Assembly (NCBI GenBank): GCA_947493745.1
Contig: CANLSM010000002.1
Coordinates: 186,001-250,000, forward strand
Length of the DNA: 64,000 nt
From: an uncultured Paracoccaceae bacterium
GTDB lineage: Bacteria; Pseudomonadota; Alphaproteobacteria; Rhodobacterales; Rhodobacteraceae
Direction of reading: 5' to 3'
In this document: one piece after another, positions 28,037 to 36,721 of the stretch
Position numbering within the stretch: the stretch's first letter is position 1
Layout: every line of letters begins with the position of its first letter
Position numbers and translations under genes: made by a program
Notes under the pieces: generated by a model
The model's database searches: none
What the model was told of the DNA's origin: nothing
Seen by the model: only the letters and a program-made list of their open reading frames with translations

Positions 28037-28665
28037 TCCTGAGCCGGTCTCTGGGGTTCCTCTTCATCCATCCACCAAAGACCGGCGGAACGGCAGTGAC
28101 GCAGGCTCTTGAGACGGTTCTGGCCGATGGCGACATCGTGTTGGGCGACACGCCGGGCGCGCAGCGATATCCCGCACCAGAAGGGGCAGGGGGCAATTTG
28201 TGGAAACACGCCCGCGTGGCGGATCTGGGCGATCTTCTGCCCAATGGTCTGCGCGATCTCACGGTCGTCGTCACGGTGCGCAATCCGTTCGACCGGCTGG
28301 TTTCCTTTTATACATGGGCGCAGTCCCAGAGCTTCCAGCACCCCATGATTGAAGCGGCGCATAAACTGACTTTCTCGGGCTTTCTGCATGATGCGGGTGT
28401 TGTGGAGGCTTTGAAGAATGCGCCCTATCGCAGCTATGTCTCTGATGCGTCGGGGGAGCGTACGGACGTGATCATAAGACAGGAGCATCTGGCCGAGGGC
28501 CTCGCGTGCCTTGCGGATCGGTTGCAGGTCAGCCTTCCAGGCCTTGAACGGGTCAACACCTCGAACCGGGATGCGGACTATCGCAGCTACTACCGCTCTC
28601 GGGATGTCGAGCAGGTCAGCAGGGTCTGCGCCGTCGATCTTGCCGATTTCGATTACGCCTTCTGA
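28033..28665 (+). CDS. Sulfotransferase family 2-like protein
   Basis: A cytoplasmic protein of 210 residues with the PAPS-binding signatures of sulfotransferases: the 5'-phosphosulfate loop PPKTGGT (14-20, preceded by FIH) and the 3'-phosphate segment RNPFDRLVSFY. It would transfer sulfate from PAPS to an acceptor hydroxyl. It is GTG-initiated and overlaps the exporter gene, so export of a sulfated product is conceivable (inference). The 3' end overlaps the convergent SBF gene by 13 bases. Confidence 0.82.
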   Translation: MILSRSLGFLFIHPPKTGGTAVTQALETVLADGDIVLGDTPGAQRYPAPEGAGGNLWKHARVADLGDLLPNGLRDLTVVVTVRNPFDRLVSFYTWAQSQSFQHPMIEAAHKLTFSGFLHDAGVVEALKNAPYRSYVSDASGERTDVIIRQEHLAEGLACLADRLQVSLPGLERVNTSNRDADYRSYYRSRDVEQVSRVCAVDLADFDYAF

Positions 28666-29579
28666 CGTCGGTAGAGCCAGTCCATCGCAATCGGGGTTAT
28701 GAACATCGGCACCTGATAACACCCGATGAACATCATCAAGGGGGCGGTGATCTCAACCGGCAGCGCGATCAGGAAAAGGGCTATGTTGCGATTGCCCGTC
28801 ACCACGCCTATGGCGACTGAGCGATCCCTGCGCGCAGCACCACCCGAAGCCACATATCCGACGATCTGAAGGCCGAAATTGGCGATGCAGGTGGCCAGAA
28901 GCCACCAAAGGACTGTCGAGGGCTCATCACGCAGCCCAAACCCGATCTCCGACATCAGACCGAGGACAAAGATCGCCAGAACAATGGCGCTGCCGCCATC
29001 TATTGCGCTGATGGTCCGCGAACTCGGGACGGGCAGCCAGATGCGCCGGATCAGGGCGGCAGTGCCGGTTGCCAGCGCGATCAGCACCAGAAGCCGCATT
29101 GCGGTCGTCAGAACCTCATCGGTTGAGCCAAGGGCGGGCAGGGCCCAGAAGACCGGGATCACGGTCACCGGCAGGAGGGCACATCCAAGGATCAGCAGAC
29201 GCAGGGGCCGGGACGGGTCCTGACCCAGCATCGCCACGATGTTCGGCGCGCCAGAGATGGTGGGAGCGGTCGCCATGATCACAAGCGCTGTCAGAAGACT
29301 GGTCTGCGCGACGCCAAGCGCAAAACCTGCGGCGATCAGCGCCAAGGGCAGGGCGAGTTGCAGGATCAGCACGAGCGACAGTGTGCCCGGCAGATCTCGC
29401 AGTGAGCCCACAATATCGCGCGGTGCCATCCTGAGCGCTGCCAGAAGGAGCAGCAGGAAGACCAGAAACGGCAGCCACGGGCGTACCCAGAGACCGGGAC
29501 CGGGCAACGCAACACCGATCACCAACCCTGCCACCAGCAGCCACCGGGCATTTTCGCCTGCCCGGACGAAAAACCTCAC
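28653..29579 (-). CDS. SBF-like (bile acid:sodium symporter superfamily) membrane protein
   Basis: A polytopic protein of 308 residues with about nine to ten hydrophobic helices and the G-x-V-T-G-N-R-N-I-A segment characteristic of the BASS/SBF fold. It is presumably a sodium-coupled organic-acid carrier. It is the last gene of the enolase/TRAP operon and is coupled to dctM by ATGA, so it may provide a second transport route for the substrate or a product. Confidence 0.78.
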   Translation of the reverse strand: MRFFVRAGENARWLLVAGLVIGVALPGPGLWVRPWLPFLVFLLLLLAALRMAPRDIVGSLRDLPGTLSLVLILQLALPLALIAAGFALGVAQTSLLTALVIMATAPTISGAPNIVAMLGQDPSRPLRLLILGCALLPVTVIPVFWALPALGSTDEVLTTAMRLLVLIALATGTAALIRRIWLPVPSSRTISAIDGGSAIVLAIFVLGLMSEIGFGLRDEPSTVLWWLLATCIANFGLQIVGYVASGGAARRDRSVAIGVVTGNRNIALFLIALPVEITAPLMMFIGCYQVPMFITPIAMDWLYRRQKA

Positions 29580-30889
29580 ACGCCGGGGCCGGGTCTGAGA
29601 TTGTCCGGCAGCCAGGTTGCGATGTCGGGGAACAGGATCAGCACAAAGACCATCAGGACCATGATCAGGAACATCGGAATGGCCGCCTTGGCGATGAAGC
29701 TCATTTCGTGATCGGTCATGCCTTGCAGAACGAACAGGTTGAACCCGATGGGGGGCGTGATCTGCGCCATCTCCACGACCACCACGATAAAGATCCCAAA
29801 CCAGATCAGGTCAATGCCCGCGTCGCGGATCATCGGCTCGACGACCGCCATGGTCAGAACCACCGACGATATCCCGTCCAAAAAGCAGCCAAGAATGATG
29901 TAGAAGACCAGCAGAACCATCAACAGCTCGAACCTCGACAGGCTGAGGCCCGCGATCAGATCGGCCAGCCCGCGCGGCAGTCCGGTGAAGCCCATCGACA
30001 GCGACAGAAAGGCCGCGCCCGCAAGGATCAGCGCGATCATGGCGGAGGTCCTTGTTGCACCCATCAGGCTCTCGGTGAAGGTCGTCCAGGTGAGCGATCT
30101 CTGTCCGGCGGCCAGGATCAGTGATCCGATGACACCGAAAGCTGCCGCCTCGGTCGCGGTCGCATAGCCCAGATACATCGAGCCTATGACCACGAGGATC
30201 AGGCAGATCACCGGCAGCAAAAAGCGCGAGTTCTGGATCTTTTGAGAGAAACTCAGTGCAGGCTCCGCCTTGGGCTGCCATTTGCTTGAGAGCTTTGAGT
30301 ATATCGCGACATAGGCCATGAACATCGCTGCCAGAACGAGCCCCGGCAGGATCCCCGCAAAGAAGAGCTTTGTGATGCTCTCGTTGATCGTGACCCCGTA
30401 GACGATAAGCGTCAGCGATGGCGGGATCATCAGCCCCAGCGTTGCCGCACCCGCCAGTGTTCCGATCACCATCGGCTCGGGATAGTCGCGCTTGCGCAAT
30501 TCGGGGATCGACATCTTGCCGACAGTGGTCAGTGTCGCCGCTGATGAGCCCGAGACCGCGGCAAAGACCGTGCAGCCGACGATATTGGTGTGCACCAGCC
30601 CGCCGGGCAACGGTGCCATCCAGGGCGACAGCCCCTTGAACATGTCTTCCGACAATCGCGTCCGGTAGAGGATCTCCCCCATCCAGATGAACAGTGGCAG
30701 GGCCGTCAGCGTCCAGGAGCTTGACGCCGACCACACGGTCGTAAGCATCACATCGCCCACGGGCCGGGATGTGAAAAGCTCCATGCCGACCCAGGCCACG
30801 CCCATCAGGGCCAGTCCGACCCAGACCCCAGATCCGAGCAGGGTAAAGAGCACGAAGAGAAACAGAATGATGATCGAGAGGTTTTCCAT
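29576..30889 (-). CDS. dctM: TRAP transporter large permease (DctM type)
   Basis: Main membrane subunit (437 residues, about 12 helices) of a tripartite ATP-independent periplasmic transporter, which uses a sodium or proton gradient. The DctM signatures include G-S-S-A-A-T-L-T-T-V-G in the first repeat and the MIPPSLTLIVYG segment, with TPPIGFNLFV in the second repeat. It overlaps the SBF gene and lies three bases after dctQ. Confidence 0.93.
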   Translation of the reverse strand: MENLSIIILFLFVLFTLLGSGVWVGLALMGVAWVGMELFTSRPVGDVMLTTVWSASSSWTLTALPLFIWMGEILYRTRLSEDMFKGLSPWMAPLPGGLVHTNIVGCTVFAAVSGSSAATLTTVGKMSIPELRKRDYPEPMVIGTLAGAATLGLMIPPSLTLIVYGVTINESITKLFFAGILPGLVLAAMFMAYVAIYSKLSSKWQPKAEPALSFSQKIQNSRFLLPVICLILVVIGSMYLGYATATEAAAFGVIGSLILAAGQRSLTWTTFTESLMGATRTSAMIALILAGAAFLSLSMGFTGLPRGLADLIAGLSLSRFELLMVLLVFYIILGCFLDGISSVVLTMAVVEPMIRDAGIDLIWFGIFIVVVVEMAQITPPIGFNLFVLQGMTDHEMSFIAKAAIPMFLIMVLMVFVLILFPDIATWLPDNLRPGPGV

Positions 30890-30892
30890 GAG

Positions 30893-31411
30893 CTATTCCG
30901 CGTGGCTCTCATCGCGGACAATCCGGTGATGGCCCTTAAAGATCAGGTTGAGCAGATGATCGGTAAGCGCGATCGCGAAAATCACCGCCCCGATCAGCAT
31001 CAGCGATTGCGGGATCCAGAGCGGCGTGCGGTCCTGCCCCTGAGAGATGTCGTTGAACTTCCATGACCAGAAAACGAATTTCTGAGCGTAGAAAACGAAG
31101 TACCACATGGTCAGGGTCCCGATGCCGAAGCACCAGATTTCCAGCCAGCGCCGCACCCCCTCGCCGACGGAGTTCAGAAGCAGCGATACCCGGATATGCG
31201 CGCCCCGGTTGAGCGCATTGGCAAACGCCAGAAAACTCGCCGCCGCCATGGCGTAACCGGCATAATCTGGCGCGCCGGGAAAGACCTCGCCGGTCCAGCG
31301 GGCAAGCATCTGGATTACGATCAGGGCAAGGATCGCGATCAGGCAGAGGGCGGCCGCCACACCGGAGGCCAGATAAAGGAAATCTAGGCCGCGTCTTAGA
31401 CCCTGTAGCAT
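30893..31411 (-). CDS. dctQ: TRAP transporter small permease (DctQ type)
   Basis: Small four-helix subunit (172 residues) that pairs with DctM. Typical features are the long first helix (GVAAALCLIAILALIVIQMLARW), R-G-A-H-I-R-V in the second part, and a final helix ending in charged residues. The ATG at 31411 was chosen over an in-frame TTG two codons upstream. It lies between the binding-protein and dctM genes. Confidence 0.9.
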   Translation of the reverse strand: MLQGLRRGLDFLYLASGVAAALCLIAILALIVIQMLARWTGEVFPGAPDYAGYAMAAASFLAFANALNRGAHIRVSLLLNSVGEGVRRWLEIWCFGIGTLTMWYFVFYAQKFVFWSWKFNDISQGQDRTPLWIPQSLMLIGAVIFAIALTDHLLNLIFKGHHRIVRDESHAE

Positions 31412-31463
31412 GGACAATCCTCGAAAGGGGGCGGGCCGCGCGGGATGCGCGACCCGTCAGAGG

Positions 31464-32441
31464 TTACTTGGCGGCCTTGAAGGCATCCACGATGGCCTTG
31501 CCATCCTCGCCGGCTGCTTCGAGCCACTCAGAGGTCATGGTTGCCCCGATCTCCTGAAGCTCACCTTTCAGTGCATCTCCGGCCGGAGCGACGGTCATGC
31601 CGCCATCTCGCAGCCCTTGCAGTGTGAAACCGGTGTATTCCTTGGCACGCCATGTGCCCGCATATTCCGCCATCTGCGCGCAGGCATTGATGACATTCTT
31701 GTTGGCATCGGATGTGCCCGACCAGATATCCGCATTCACCATGATGTAGTTGCGTGGCAGCCAGGCATCGACTTCGTAGAAATGGGTGAGGCTCTCCCAC
31801 ACCTTGCGGTCATAGCCGGTGGCACCCGAGGACACCATGCTCTCGGCCACGCCGGTTGCGAACGCCTGCGAAATCTCAGCAGCCTCGATGGTCACGGGCA
31901 GCATGCCGGTCAGTTCCGCCAGACGCGCGGTGGCGGTGTTGTAGGAGCGGAACTTCACCCCTTCCATGTCTGCGACCGAATTCACTTCCTTCTTGAAGTA
32001 GAGGCCCTGCGGTGGCCATGGCACGGAATAGAGCAGCACGAGATTCTGCTCGGCCAGGATCTTTTCCATAGCTGGCTTGGACGCCTCCCAAAGGGCAGCA
32101 GCATCATCGAAAGAGGTCGCGAGGAACGGCACGCTGTCCACACCGAAGATGGCATTCTCGTTCTGATGACCTGACAGCAGACGCTCGCCAATCGGGGCCT
32201 GGCCTGTCTGAACGGCGCGCTTGATATCCGCGCCCTTGAAGAGCGAGCCCGAGGGATGCGTCACGATCTCGATGTCGCCGCCGGTGCCTGTGGTCACGCA
32301 TTTGGCGAACTCGGCGCCGGTGACGGAATGGAAATTGGAGCCGGAATAGGCCATCGGCATATCCCATTTCTCGGCTATGGCCGGGGCCGCACCGGCCGCG
32401 CTCAACGCGGCAATAGCCGCGATATGTGTCAGGTTCTTCAT
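31464..32441 (-). CDS. dctP: TRAP transporter periplasmic substrate-binding protein (DctP type)
   Basis: Periplasmic binding protein (325 residues) with a clear signal peptide (HIAAIAALSAAGAAPAIA). The DctP-family arginine-containing segment G-V-K-F-R-S-Y-N is present; this arginine binds the carboxylate of most TRAP substrates. The ligand is therefore probably a carboxylic or amino acid, consistent with the two upstream enzymes. It is the third gene of the operon, 51 bases after the flavoprotein gene. Confidence 0.92.
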   Translation of the reverse strand: MKNLTHIAAIAALSAAGAAPAIAEKWDMPMAYSGSNFHSVTGAEFAKCVTTGTGGDIEIVTHPSGSLFKGADIKRAVQTGQAPIGERLLSGHQNENAIFGVDSVPFLATSFDDAAALWEASKPAMEKILAEQNLVLLYSVPWPPQGLYFKKEVNSVADMEGVKFRSYNTATARLAELTGMLPVTIEAAEISQAFATGVAESMVSSGATGYDRKVWESLTHFYEVDAWLPRNYIMVNADIWSGTSDANKNVINACAQMAEYAGTWRAKEYTGFTLQGLRDGGMTVAPAGDALKGELQEIGATMTSEWLEAAGEDGKAIVDAFKAAK

Positions 32442-32492
32442 GACGTTCCTCTTACTGTTGGTTTGAGCAATCCCGGATTTCTCTTCCGGTTC

Positions 32493-33746
32493 TCACGCGC
32501 TCGACATGAACCGTGACGGAGAATAGGGGCTGACGTCAACATTTGGTTTGCGGCCGCCGATCATCTGGGCGAGCAGCCGTCCGGTCTTTGGCCCACCCGT
32601 CAGGCCGATATGATGATGCCCGAAGCCAAGGTAGGCACCTGACGCCCCGGGAACCTCGCCGATCACCGGGATCGAGTCCGAGGGCGCCGGGCGGTGACCC
32701 ATCCAGGTCTTCTCTTCGCGCCATGTCAGACCGGGCATCGTGGTGCGGGCCTGTTCGAGCAACAGCTTGATCGGAGCCTCTGACGGGGCCGCGTCAAGGC
32801 CGCCGAACTCCACCACGCCTGCCAGCCGCAGACGGCCCTCCATCGGGGTAGCGACGAACTTGCCCGAGGCGATCATCACCGGTGCGCGGGGCATCACCGA
32901 CGGCTCCCACAACTCCACATGATAGCCGCGTTCGCTCTCCATCGGGATGGTGACGCCCAGCGTCCGGGCGAGCTTCACCGACCAGACACCGGCGGCCAGC
33001 ACGACCGCATCGCAAGCGATTGTCTCGCTGCCTGCCCGCAGGCCGATGACAGCACCGTTCTCGCGGATGATGCCGGTGACATCGCCGATGATGAGTTGCC
33101 CGCCCTCGGCCTGCATATGTACTGCCAGCGCCTTCACATAAGAACCGGGGTCGGTGATCCGTCCGTGATTGCCAAGCCGCACCGCGAAATCCTGATCCTC
33201 GGCGAACAGCGGATCGTAGGCTTTGAAGTCCTTGTCTTCCAGCGTGTCCCATTCAAACCCGTTCTGACGCCGGATGTCCCAGCCGAGCGCGTCGCCTTCA
33301 AAGGCGGCCCGGTTGCGGTAGACGTAGAGATAATCCGACGGCACGATCCAGCGTTCCGCTCCGGTGCCGGCGGCCAGTGCCTGATGATCCGCCAGACTGT
33401 CGCCCACGATCGGTGTCAGCGCACCCGCGATGCGCCGGGCGTCCACCTCGTTGGCATGGCCGAGATACTTCATCAGCCATGGCGCGAGGCGCGGCAGGTA
33501 TCCCCATTTGAGAAAGAGAGGCTGCTGCGGGTCTAAAAGCATCCTCGGCGCCTTGCGGATCAGCCCCGGCACGGTTACCGGCACGATGGAGCAGGATGCC
33601 AGCACGCCGCCGTTTCCATAGCTGGTTCCCTCGGCGGGGCCAGCCTTGTCGATCAGGATGACCTTGTGGCCGTCGCGCTGCAGCCAGAGCGCGGTTGAGA
33701 CGCCGACAATTCCGGCGCCGATGATCGCTACTGTTTTCGATGTCAT
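32493..33746 (-). CDS. FAD-dependent D-amino-acid dehydrogenase-like oxidoreductase (DadA family)
   Basis: A protein of 417 residues of the DAO/DadA superfamily: FAD motif GAGIVG (10-15) followed by the acidic end of strand 2 (LIDK), GTSYGNGG, and the C-terminal [14 protein letters not shown] segment. Such enzymes oxidise D-amino acids or secondary amines such as proline derivatives to imines, passing electrons to quinone. The start overlaps the stop of the enolase-superfamily gene by ATGA, indicating a joint pathway. Substrate not known. Confidence 0.87.
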   Translation of the reverse strand: MTSKTVAIIGAGIVGVSTALWLQRDGHKVILIDKAGPAEGTSYGNGGVLASCSIVPVTVPGLIRKAPRMLLDPQQPLFLKWGYLPRLAPWLMKYLGHANEVDARRIAGALTPIVGDSLADHQALAAGTGAERWIVPSDYLYVYRNRAAFEGDALGWDIRRQNGFEWDTLEDKDFKAYDPLFAEDQDFAVRLGNHGRITDPGSYVKALAVHMQAEGGQLIIGDVTGIIRENGAVIGLRAGSETIACDAVVLAAGVWSVKLARTLGVTIPMESERGYHVELWEPSVMPRAPVMIASGKFVATPMEGRLRLAGVVEFGGLDAAPSEAPIKLLLEQARTTMPGLTWREEKTWMGHRPAPSDSIPVIGEVPGASGAYLGFGHHHIGLTGGPKTGRLLAQMIGGRKPNVDVSPYSPSRFMSSA

Positions 33747-34873
33747 GGGGCCTCGGTGCTTCGGATGGCATATTTGCGGAGCTTGTCGATATCGGGGCGG
33801 TTGCCAAGCCCCGGCCCATCAGGCACGACGACCTGCCCGGCCTCGATCTGAAACGGCGTCTCAAGGATGTCTTCCTTGAGATAGTAGCGCGCCTGATAGA
33901 ACTCGCATCCCAACGTGATCTCGGGCGTGGCCGCGATCATGTGGGTGCCTGCAAAATGCGCGAGACCGCTCTCGAACATGTCACCGCCATAGGCGCTCAG
34001 GCCAGCGGTACCTGCCATCTGCGCGATCTTTCTGGCGCGTATCAGCCCGCCGGATTTCATGATCTTGACGGAGACGCCGTCGCAGATCCGCTCCGCGGTC
34101 GCGCGGGCCATGTCCTCCGGTCCGAAGATGCTCTCATCGGCCAGAAGCGGTACGTCTGTCTTATGACGAAGCTGTGCCATGATATCGAAATGATGCGCCC
34201 TCACAGGCTGTTCGATGAAATCGGGGGTAAGGGTTGCGACGTCAAGAACCCGTACCTCCGCCTCGTCCGGTGAAAGGCCCTGATTGTAGTCGACCCGCAC
34301 CGAAATATCGGGAAAATCCCGGCGCAGCCGTTCCAGCCGCATCATGTCAAAGGCATGATCCCTGACCCCCGCTTTCAGCTTCACGATGCCGATGCCGTCG
34401 GCCTGAAGACGATCAAGAAGGACGATGTCCTCGGCAAAATCAGGATTGGCCAGCGAGCACGAGAGAGGGATGCGATCCCGGACTTTTCCGCCGAGCAAAG
34501 CCCAGATCGGCTGTCCTGACATCTTGCCCTCAAGATCAAGAAGGGCGGTTTCAAGGGCGGCCTTGGCCTCGGTGCAATGAGCGATTGCGTATTGCGCCCT
34601 GGCCATGATCGCGGCCCGTTCGGAGAGACGCGCGCCCTCGACAAGCGGACGAAGATAGCGATCAAGCGCGGCATAGCTCGCCTCGGGTGAACCGGTGAAA
34701 ACCGACCAGGGGGAAGCCTCACCATAGCCCTGCGTGCCATCCTCGGCGGTCAGGCGCAGGACAATGATTTCGCACGCGCCCTCCACCGGGCCGATGCCAT
34801 GGTCGCGTCGCGATACGACCGGCAGTGCAAGATGCCACAGGTCAAACCCGGTGATCTTCTGATCCAGCGACAC
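33743..34873 (-). CDS. Enolase-superfamily enzyme, muconate-lactonizing (MLE) subgroup
   Basis: A protein of 376 residues with a capping domain and a TIM barrel. The MLE-subgroup residues are visible: KLK at the end of the second strand, metal ligands in VRVDYNQ, FIEQP and LLADES, and the second acid/base Lys in VKIMKSGG, plus GCEFYQ near the end. Subgroup members include cycloisomerases, dipeptide and N-acylamino-acid racemases, cis-3-hydroxyproline dehydratase and hydroxyproline-betaine epimerase. Being first in an operon with a D-amino-acid dehydrogenase-like protein and a TRAP transporter, a racemase/epimerase or dehydratase for an amino-acid derivative is more likely than muconate chemistry (inference). 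Confidence 0.85.
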   Translation of the reverse strand: MSLDQKITGFDLWHLALPVVSRRDHGIGPVEGACEIIVLRLTAEDGTQGYGEASPWSVFTGSPEASYAALDRYLRPLVEGARLSERAAIMARAQYAIAHCTEAKAALETALLDLEGKMSGQPIWALLGGKVRDRIPLSCSLANPDFAEDIVLLDRLQADGIGIVKLKAGVRDHAFDMMRLERLRRDFPDISVRVDYNQGLSPDEAEVRVLDVATLTPDFIEQPVRAHHFDIMAQLRHKTDVPLLADESIFGPEDMARATAERICDGVSVKIMKSGGLIRARKIAQMAGTAGLSAYGGDMFESGLAHFAGTHMIAATPEITLGCEFYQARYYLKEDILETPFQIEAGQVVVPDGPGLGNRPDIDKLRKYAIRSTEAP

Positions 34874-34944
34874 GGAACGCGTCCCCCGTTCTTTTTTGAA
34901 GGAGACTGCCGTCTTGGCCGGATCGTTGACAAGGGAAACTTCAC

Positions 34945-34990
34945 GGGCCGCCGCCAGTGATCAGACGGCGGCCCACCCGCCGGGGCGGGT
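34945..34990 (-). terminator. Tandem GC-rich stem-loops between the DUF1127 gene and the enolase operon
   Basis: Two adjoining inverted repeats follow the DUF1127 stop: ACCCGCC/GGCGGGT (34975-34990) and a perfect 9-bp stem GGGCCGCCG / CGGCGGCCC (34945-34953 with 34966-34974). No T tract follows on the minus strand. They can end or attenuate transcription from the DUF1127 promoter into the enolase/TRAP operon. Confidence 0.55.
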
Positions 34991-35223
34991 CATCTCAGCC
35001 AGAAAGGCTTCTCGATCTCGCGTTCAGCGACGAGCTGATCCACACCGATGTCACGCAGCAGGTGTGGCGGCAGATCCTTGAGATGCCTGCGGGTCGAGAC
35101 ATTGCGGGTCCAGCGGGTCAGGAGCACAGCCACCTTAAGGGCGAACTGTGCTGCCAGCGGGAGGCTTGTCTGCGCCGCGAGGTAAGTCGTCGGCGCAATA
35201 TGGATAGGTCGATCGTAGGTCAT
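34990..35223 (-). CDS. DUF1127 small protein
   Basis: A 77-residue protein with an N-terminal apolar segment and the DUF1127 C-terminal motif L-P-P-H-L-L-R-D-I-G-V followed by an E-I-E-K-P-F-W ending typical of Rhodobacterales. Some alphaproteobacterial DUF1127 proteins bind RNA or influence phosphate and sRNA metabolism, but no function can be assigned here. The start at 35223 precedes the conserved part; the longer open frame runs through the regulatory region. It is divergent from the MocR gene. Confidence 0.85.
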   Translation of the reverse strand: MTYDRPIHIAPTTYLAAQTSLPLAAQFALKVAVLLTRWTRNVSTRRHLKDLPPHLLRDIGVDQLVAEREIEKPFWLR

Positions 35224-35245
35224 ATCACGCTCCGTCGTTTGTGTT

Positions 35246-35337
35246 GGTACAATTTGCAAGAAACTCACGATTGTGAGTGATTTTTTGATACAAAATATCT
35301 GGAAAGTGCGATACAAATAGATTGTTATGGATACAAA
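35246..35337. promoter_or_regulatory. Repeated GATACAAA sites and an inverted repeat in the DUF1127/MocR divergent region
   Basis: GATACAAA occurs three times in the same orientation (35287-35294, 35310-35317, 35330-35337), with a related GGTACAAT at 35246-35253. Repeat starts are 23 and 20 bases apart, about two helical turns. A separate perfect inverted repeat ACTCAC-GATT-GTGAGT lies at 35263-35278. MocR/GabR-type regulators typically bind direct repeats near their own gene, so these are candidate operators. The last repeat begins at the second codon of the 35327 start. Confidence 0.6.
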
Positions 35338-36721
35338 TCTCGCTCTCAACATGACACAATCCGCCGGTCCGAAGTATCGGCGGCTCTTTGATGCGCTCCA
35401 GACAGCGATCCGCTCCGGCGGGCTGAAACCCGGTGCGAAGCTTCCGACGGTGCGCAATCTGGCTTGGGATCTCGGCATCACGCCGGGAACCGTTGCACGG
35501 GCCTATCAGATGGCGACCGAGGCGGGGCTGATCGAGACGACGGTCGGGCGCGGCAGTTTCGTGAAATCGGCAAAACGTGCTTTGCCCCAGATCCCGCCGA
35601 ACCCGATGGCGCAGCGCAGCCATGGCGATGGCATGAATCTCTCGAATGCCCATACCGTCGATCTCGGGCAGGGGGCGCTGATCCGGGAAGTGATTTCGGA
35701 GATCGGGCATTCGCCGGAACTGATGCTGGCGGACTATGCCGGTGACAGTGCGCTGTTGCCCTGCCGCAACCTGGCCTCCGACTGGCTGCGCGGGCAGGGG
35801 GTTCGGGGCCGTGCCGAGGATCTTGTGGTGACATATGGCGCGCATAACGCGGTGATGCTGGCACTCACCTGCATTCTGGAAGGGCGCGATCCGGTCATCG
35901 TGGCACCGAAACTCTGCTATCCGGGGTTTCGTCAATCGGCACAGCTCAGCCGGGCCCGGATCGTTGGCGTTGAAAGCGACGATGAGGGGATCCTGCCCGA
36001 GGACCTCGTCAGCATCTGCCGGCGGGAGCGGCCGCAGGTTCTGCTCTGCTCGTCAAATGTCTATAATCCGACTTGCGTGCAGACCAGCCCTGAAAGACGT
36101 GCCCAGATTGCCGATATCGCCCGTCGGTTCGATCTGCATATCATCGAGGACGACATCTACGGCACCCTGATCGAGGAACGCCCCGACGGCTATGATGTGC
36201 TCTGTCCTGAACGGGTTTGGCATGCGACCTCGCTCTCAAAATGTCTCGCAGCGGGGCTGCGTGTCGGGTTTCTTCAGTGCCCCAAGGGGCAAGGCTCGCT
36301 CGGCGTGCGGGTCATGCAGGGGCTCAGTCTGTCGCTCAGCCATGTCCTGACCAAGCTGGCAGCAACACTTTTCGAGAATGGCTCGGTCGCCAAATATGGG
36401 CCGATGATCGCGTCTGAGAACGCCAAGCGACTGGAACTGGCGCTGAACCTGCTGGGCCGTTTCGATGTGTCATATGTGCGTGGCGTGAATTTCATTTGGG
36501 TCGAGATACCGCGCGGCTGGCGTGCCTCGCATTTCCTGCAGGCCTGCCAGCGCGAACATATTTTCGTTGCCCCCGGAGATCTCTTCACGCTGCCCGGAGA
36601 GCCTGCACCGAACGCGATGCGCGTCTCGCTTGCCGGTGCCGACAGTCACGAGGCCCTGACCAAGGGCCTGACCCGTATCGCTGATCTGCTATCCCACCCG
36701 CCGCGCGCGATGCTTGCATGA
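35327..36721 (+). CDS. MocR-type regulator (GntR HTH plus aminotransferase-like domain)
   Basis: A protein of 464 residues: an N-terminal GntR winged helix (about residues 15-82, P-G-A-K-L-P-T-V-R-N-L-A ... G-T-V-A-R-A-Y) joined to a class I aminotransferase-fold domain with the PLP lysine Lys305 in SLSKCLAAGLRVGF. Such MocR proteins sense PLP-bound amino compounds and often control a neighbouring gene. The stop overlaps the DMT transporter by ATGA. The start at 35327 is used; ATG 35351 is possible and would place all repeats outside the coding region. The divergent enolase/TRAP operon is a further possible target. Confidence 0.88.
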   Translation: MDTNLALNMTQSAGPKYRRLFDALQTAIRSGGLKPGAKLPTVRNLAWDLGITPGTVARAYQMATEAGLIETTVGRGSFVKSAKRALPQIPPNPMAQRSHGDGMNLSNAHTVDLGQGALIREVISEIGHSPELMLADYAGDSALLPCRNLASDWLRGQGVRGRAEDLVVTYGAHNAVMLALTCILEGRDPVIVAPKLCYPGFRQSAQLSRARIVGVESDDEGILPEDLVSICRRERPQVLLCSSNVYNPTCVQTSPERRAQIADIARRFDLHIIEDDIYGTLIEERPDGYDVLCPERVWHATSLSKCLAAGLRVGFLQCPKGQGSLGVRVMQGLSLSLSHVLTKLAATLFENGSVAKYGPMIASENAKRLELALNLLGRFDVSYVRGVNFIWVEIPRGWRASHFLQACQREHIFVAPGDLFTLPGEPAPNAMRVSLAGADSHEALTKGLTRIADLLSHPPRAMLA

